Source: Coemansia sp. RSA 1804 (Eukaryota > Kickxellomycota > Kickxellomycetes > Kickxellales > Kickxellaceae). Taken from it: a DNA stretch of 19,053 nt. Location: the NCBI GenBank assembly GCA_027578815.1, contig JANBTH010000368.1, positions 1-19,053 on the forward strand, in the 5' to 3' direction. The notes beneath the pieces were generated by a model. It was given only the letters and a program-made list of their open reading frames with translations, did not search any database and was not told where the DNA came from. The translations under genes and the position numbers were made by a program. This document shows, one piece after another, positions 16,782-19,053 of the stretch. Every line of letters begins with the position of its first letter. Positions within the stretch are counted from its first letter, which is position 1.

Positions 16782-19053
16782 GATAGCTGTTGTTTGTCTT
16801 ATTAGGTCATGTTGTTCTAAACGATGATTCGGTACAAGAATGGTTGTCAAAGTTGATATCATTGCCACTGCTGGTTACCACACATTCTTCCGAGTCTGTT
16901 GCAGCAACGCTATTGTCCTGGCTGTAGCAAAAGTTTCTTTGGTTTGAGCCCCGATGATAGGAGAGGAGATATTGCTAATCAGTTTATGGCTTGTGTCTAA
17001 ACGCAGACCTGGGTCGGATATTGATTCTTATTTAGCACTCGTAATGCAAAGAGCAGCAACAGGATCGGGACATGCGCCCTGCAAATTTAGGTCATGCAGG
17101 TGTGGAGCACTTCGGGATACACCTGTATGCAAAATGCAGGATGTGCTTTCTCATTCATATGGCTCTTGTTCAAAGAGAAGTGCTCCACAAGCACTGTTCA
17201 TACAGGGTCCTCTTGTATTTGTCTTTCGCCTTATTGGTTACTGTTTTCTTATTTTTCATTCTTACAGTTCTGTGACAACCGGGTTATTATTTTTTGCTAC
17301 ACACGCTGAGTGTCATTGTCGAGGGCAATGCTTGCGGACAGGATGTTTGGAATTCGGGGGTTCTACTTTGTTAATCGCATATACACCCCCTCCCCCAATT
17401 ATTTGAGTAACCGACAAAGCTCTACTTTAAAGCAAAATTGCCACCATAATAAATAACATGTGTAAGAAAGAATACATAGGATAATCTGGAAATGAGTATC
17501 CAAAGACAAGATGCTAGCCATATGTTGTGGCACAACCTTCGCTCAATTGAACAAGCTTATTAAAGGTTGCTTATTGTTCATTCTACTTACACACGAATCC
17601 CGTGTATTACATTCTGACTTTAAGTATATGCCAAGTCGAGCAGTCGGAGGGCTCTTGACAAGTGGATTATTTATTGCTTCTGACAATACCATGATTTTTA
17701 ATTGCAATTATGCATACAAATGCATATCCAAGTGCACATTCAAGCGTACGTGTTTGTGTGTAGAACAGAAAAATGAGAAAAACTTTGCTATCCAGTCCCT
17801 TGGTACTAGATTGTATATGTATTCTAATTTTTTTGTTATTGCTTACTATATAATTTGCGTTTTGGGGGGTTGCGCTTGTTCTTTGGCTTTCCTAAGCAAT
17901 GTGTAAAGAATGCATTTAAAAACTTGTGCGCCAAACAATATTTTTTATTTTGGATGTGGCTAAAAATAGGTGTAATTTCTAACTTGCAGACAGACAGAAA
18001 AGTACAAGGACATTTTCTCAACAAATTCCTCCGTTATTGTATGCGTCCATGTTGTATGTGGTTGCTTTTGCTTGCTTTTTTGTTTGCATCTATTTGCATT
18101 TCTTCTATTTGCCTCTTATTCCTATGTTCTCCTTTGCTTGAGGCAACATGTATTTTGCTGTTCTCTGAAAATGACTGAGGTAGCATATGACTGAATTCCC
18201 TGCAATACCAAGGATGTGGTATTGATGCGCAAAATATTGGATATGCAGAGAATACTGTCTTGTTTGTTGAATAATAAAAATCAAGCCTATTCCGTACTCC
18301 AAGTTCTATTAAAGGTCATAATGATGGTGTTTCAATTTCGGCATTTGGAACACTTTGGCGCTTGGTTAAATCGTGTCCTAAACGGGACATATTGGGTAAA
18401 TGCATAAATTAATCGGATGCCACCGCCTCCTTGTTGTCCTTTATTTGACAATCAAGAAGAGGAAATACAATCCGAGAGCCAAAACGCTGCGGATTATGTG
18501 GTGGTGGGTGTTATTTGTTTTATTTGTTGAGAAGGAATTTATTCGTCGCGCTTTTTTCCAAATAAATTACGCTGTGCGTAGGTTGTTCAGAGATTGAAAA
18601 TACCAAAAGAGCATTCAAATGTTTGGATGAAAAATGGTTTTGTCATATCGTTTTTCCACCATATTTCTTTTACTGGTCTACAAAGCATTATTCCAGTGTT
18701 TACTTTGCAACTATGCACCTATCTGTGCTTTTCATGTGGTATCTCTTTCTGGAATAATATCCTAATGTTTTGTGTTTGCTACTTTCAGAAATAATACACA
18801 CCTTTGCGTATTCGTTTGTCTCTCGATTTATGTACCAGCAGGATCAACAAGGTTATTACTGCCGCTGCTGACAGACGTAAACAATGTCATAGGATTGTAT
18901 ACATGGAATAGGATATTTGTTTTCAAACCAATGTAAACATATATGAAGCAATAAAAAGGATCGGGCAACCCATACGTTTTTTCTATTTCCTTTTTGGATA
19001 GCGACACTTGAATCAATGAAAAAGTCGTGTGGACATGTGTATGTGCTCCAGAT
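16782..19053. other. AT-rich region without a supported gene, including the CYR1 3' end
   Basis: About 2.3 kb with only short open frames on both strands, rich in Cys, Phe, Leu and Ile, none resembling a known family. The first AATAAA downstream of CYR1 is at 17448-17453; others occur at 18273-18278 and near 18954, so the actual polyadenylation site is not clear. A 13-base perfect inverted repeat (17101-17113 with 17177-17189) is the most structured element. No tRNA, transposon end or telomeric repeat was seen. A minus-strand frame is open to the right edge from about 18828, but its product is not recognisable. Confidence 0.45.
17101..17189. repeat. Perfect 13-base inverted repeat downstream of CYR1
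   Basis: TGTGGAGCACTTC at 17101-17113 is exactly complementary to GAAGTGCTCCACA at 17177-17189, with 63 bases between. A further six-base inverted repeat (CCTGCA/TGCAGG) sits just to the left, at about 17079-17100. If transcribed, the region would fold into a long-stem structure, either in the CYR1 3' untranslated region or in a separate noncoding RNA. Confidence 0.6.

Noticed and set aside
17511..17906. A 131-codon plus-strand frame downstream of CYR1
   Set aside because: Cys-, Phe- and Asn-rich with no domain, in AT-rich DNA lacking coding character.
18828..19053. Minus-strand frame open to the right edge as the end of another gene
   Set aside because: The product matches no family I recognise, base composition is like the surrounding AT-rich noncoding DNA, and there is no supporting start or splice site within view.

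Overview
The window reads as nuclear DNA of a fungus. The clearest sign is a very long class III adenylyl cyclase with the fungal Cyr1 layout: a disordered N terminus, a Ras-association domain, leucine-rich repeats, a PP2C-like domain and then one cyclase domain. Introns are few and short, with GTAAGT/GTAAAT/GTAAGC donors and CTAAY-type branch sites, and intergenic DNA is AT- and pyrimidine-rich. The low intron density and mixed codon use would suit an early-diverging fungus such as a Kickxellomycotina (Coemansia-like) species, but that placement is inference only.

Layout, left to right: (1) positions 129-1619, plus strand, a ZCCHC8-like nuclear protein with a CCHC zinc knuckle and a PSP domain. 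Its frame is open to the left edge, so its true start may lie outside the window. (2) 1983-2895, plus strand, the alpha1 subunit of the 20S proteasome (SCL1/PSMA6), two exons. (3) 4521-3118, minus strand, an equilibrative nucleoside transporter (SLC29/ENT family), convergent with the proteasome gene. (4) 4522-6380, a long intergenic stretch ending in a TATA box and a pyrimidine-rich leader. (5) 6381-6566, plus strand, a 61-residue ORF with one intact C2H2 zinc finger. (6) 6567-8194, a gene-poor upstream region. (7) 8195-16781, plus strand, adenylyl cyclase CYR1, three exons, 2738 residues. (8) 16782-19053, an AT-rich tail with no supported gene.

The genes are not an operon or a pathway cluster. 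They are ordinary eukaryotic neighbours: RNA surveillance/splicing, protein turnover, nucleoside transport, a small zinc-finger protein, and cAMP signalling. I see no transposon, CRISPR array, tRNA, rRNA or viral gene. The main points of interest are in the adenylyl cyclase: two tiny 5' exons, a PP2C-like domain that has lost its metal-binding aspartates, a Gln/Lys tract directly after the catalytic domain, candidate PKA sites, and a possible cassette exon. The small zinc-finger ORF with its strong-looking promoter is also worth checking.
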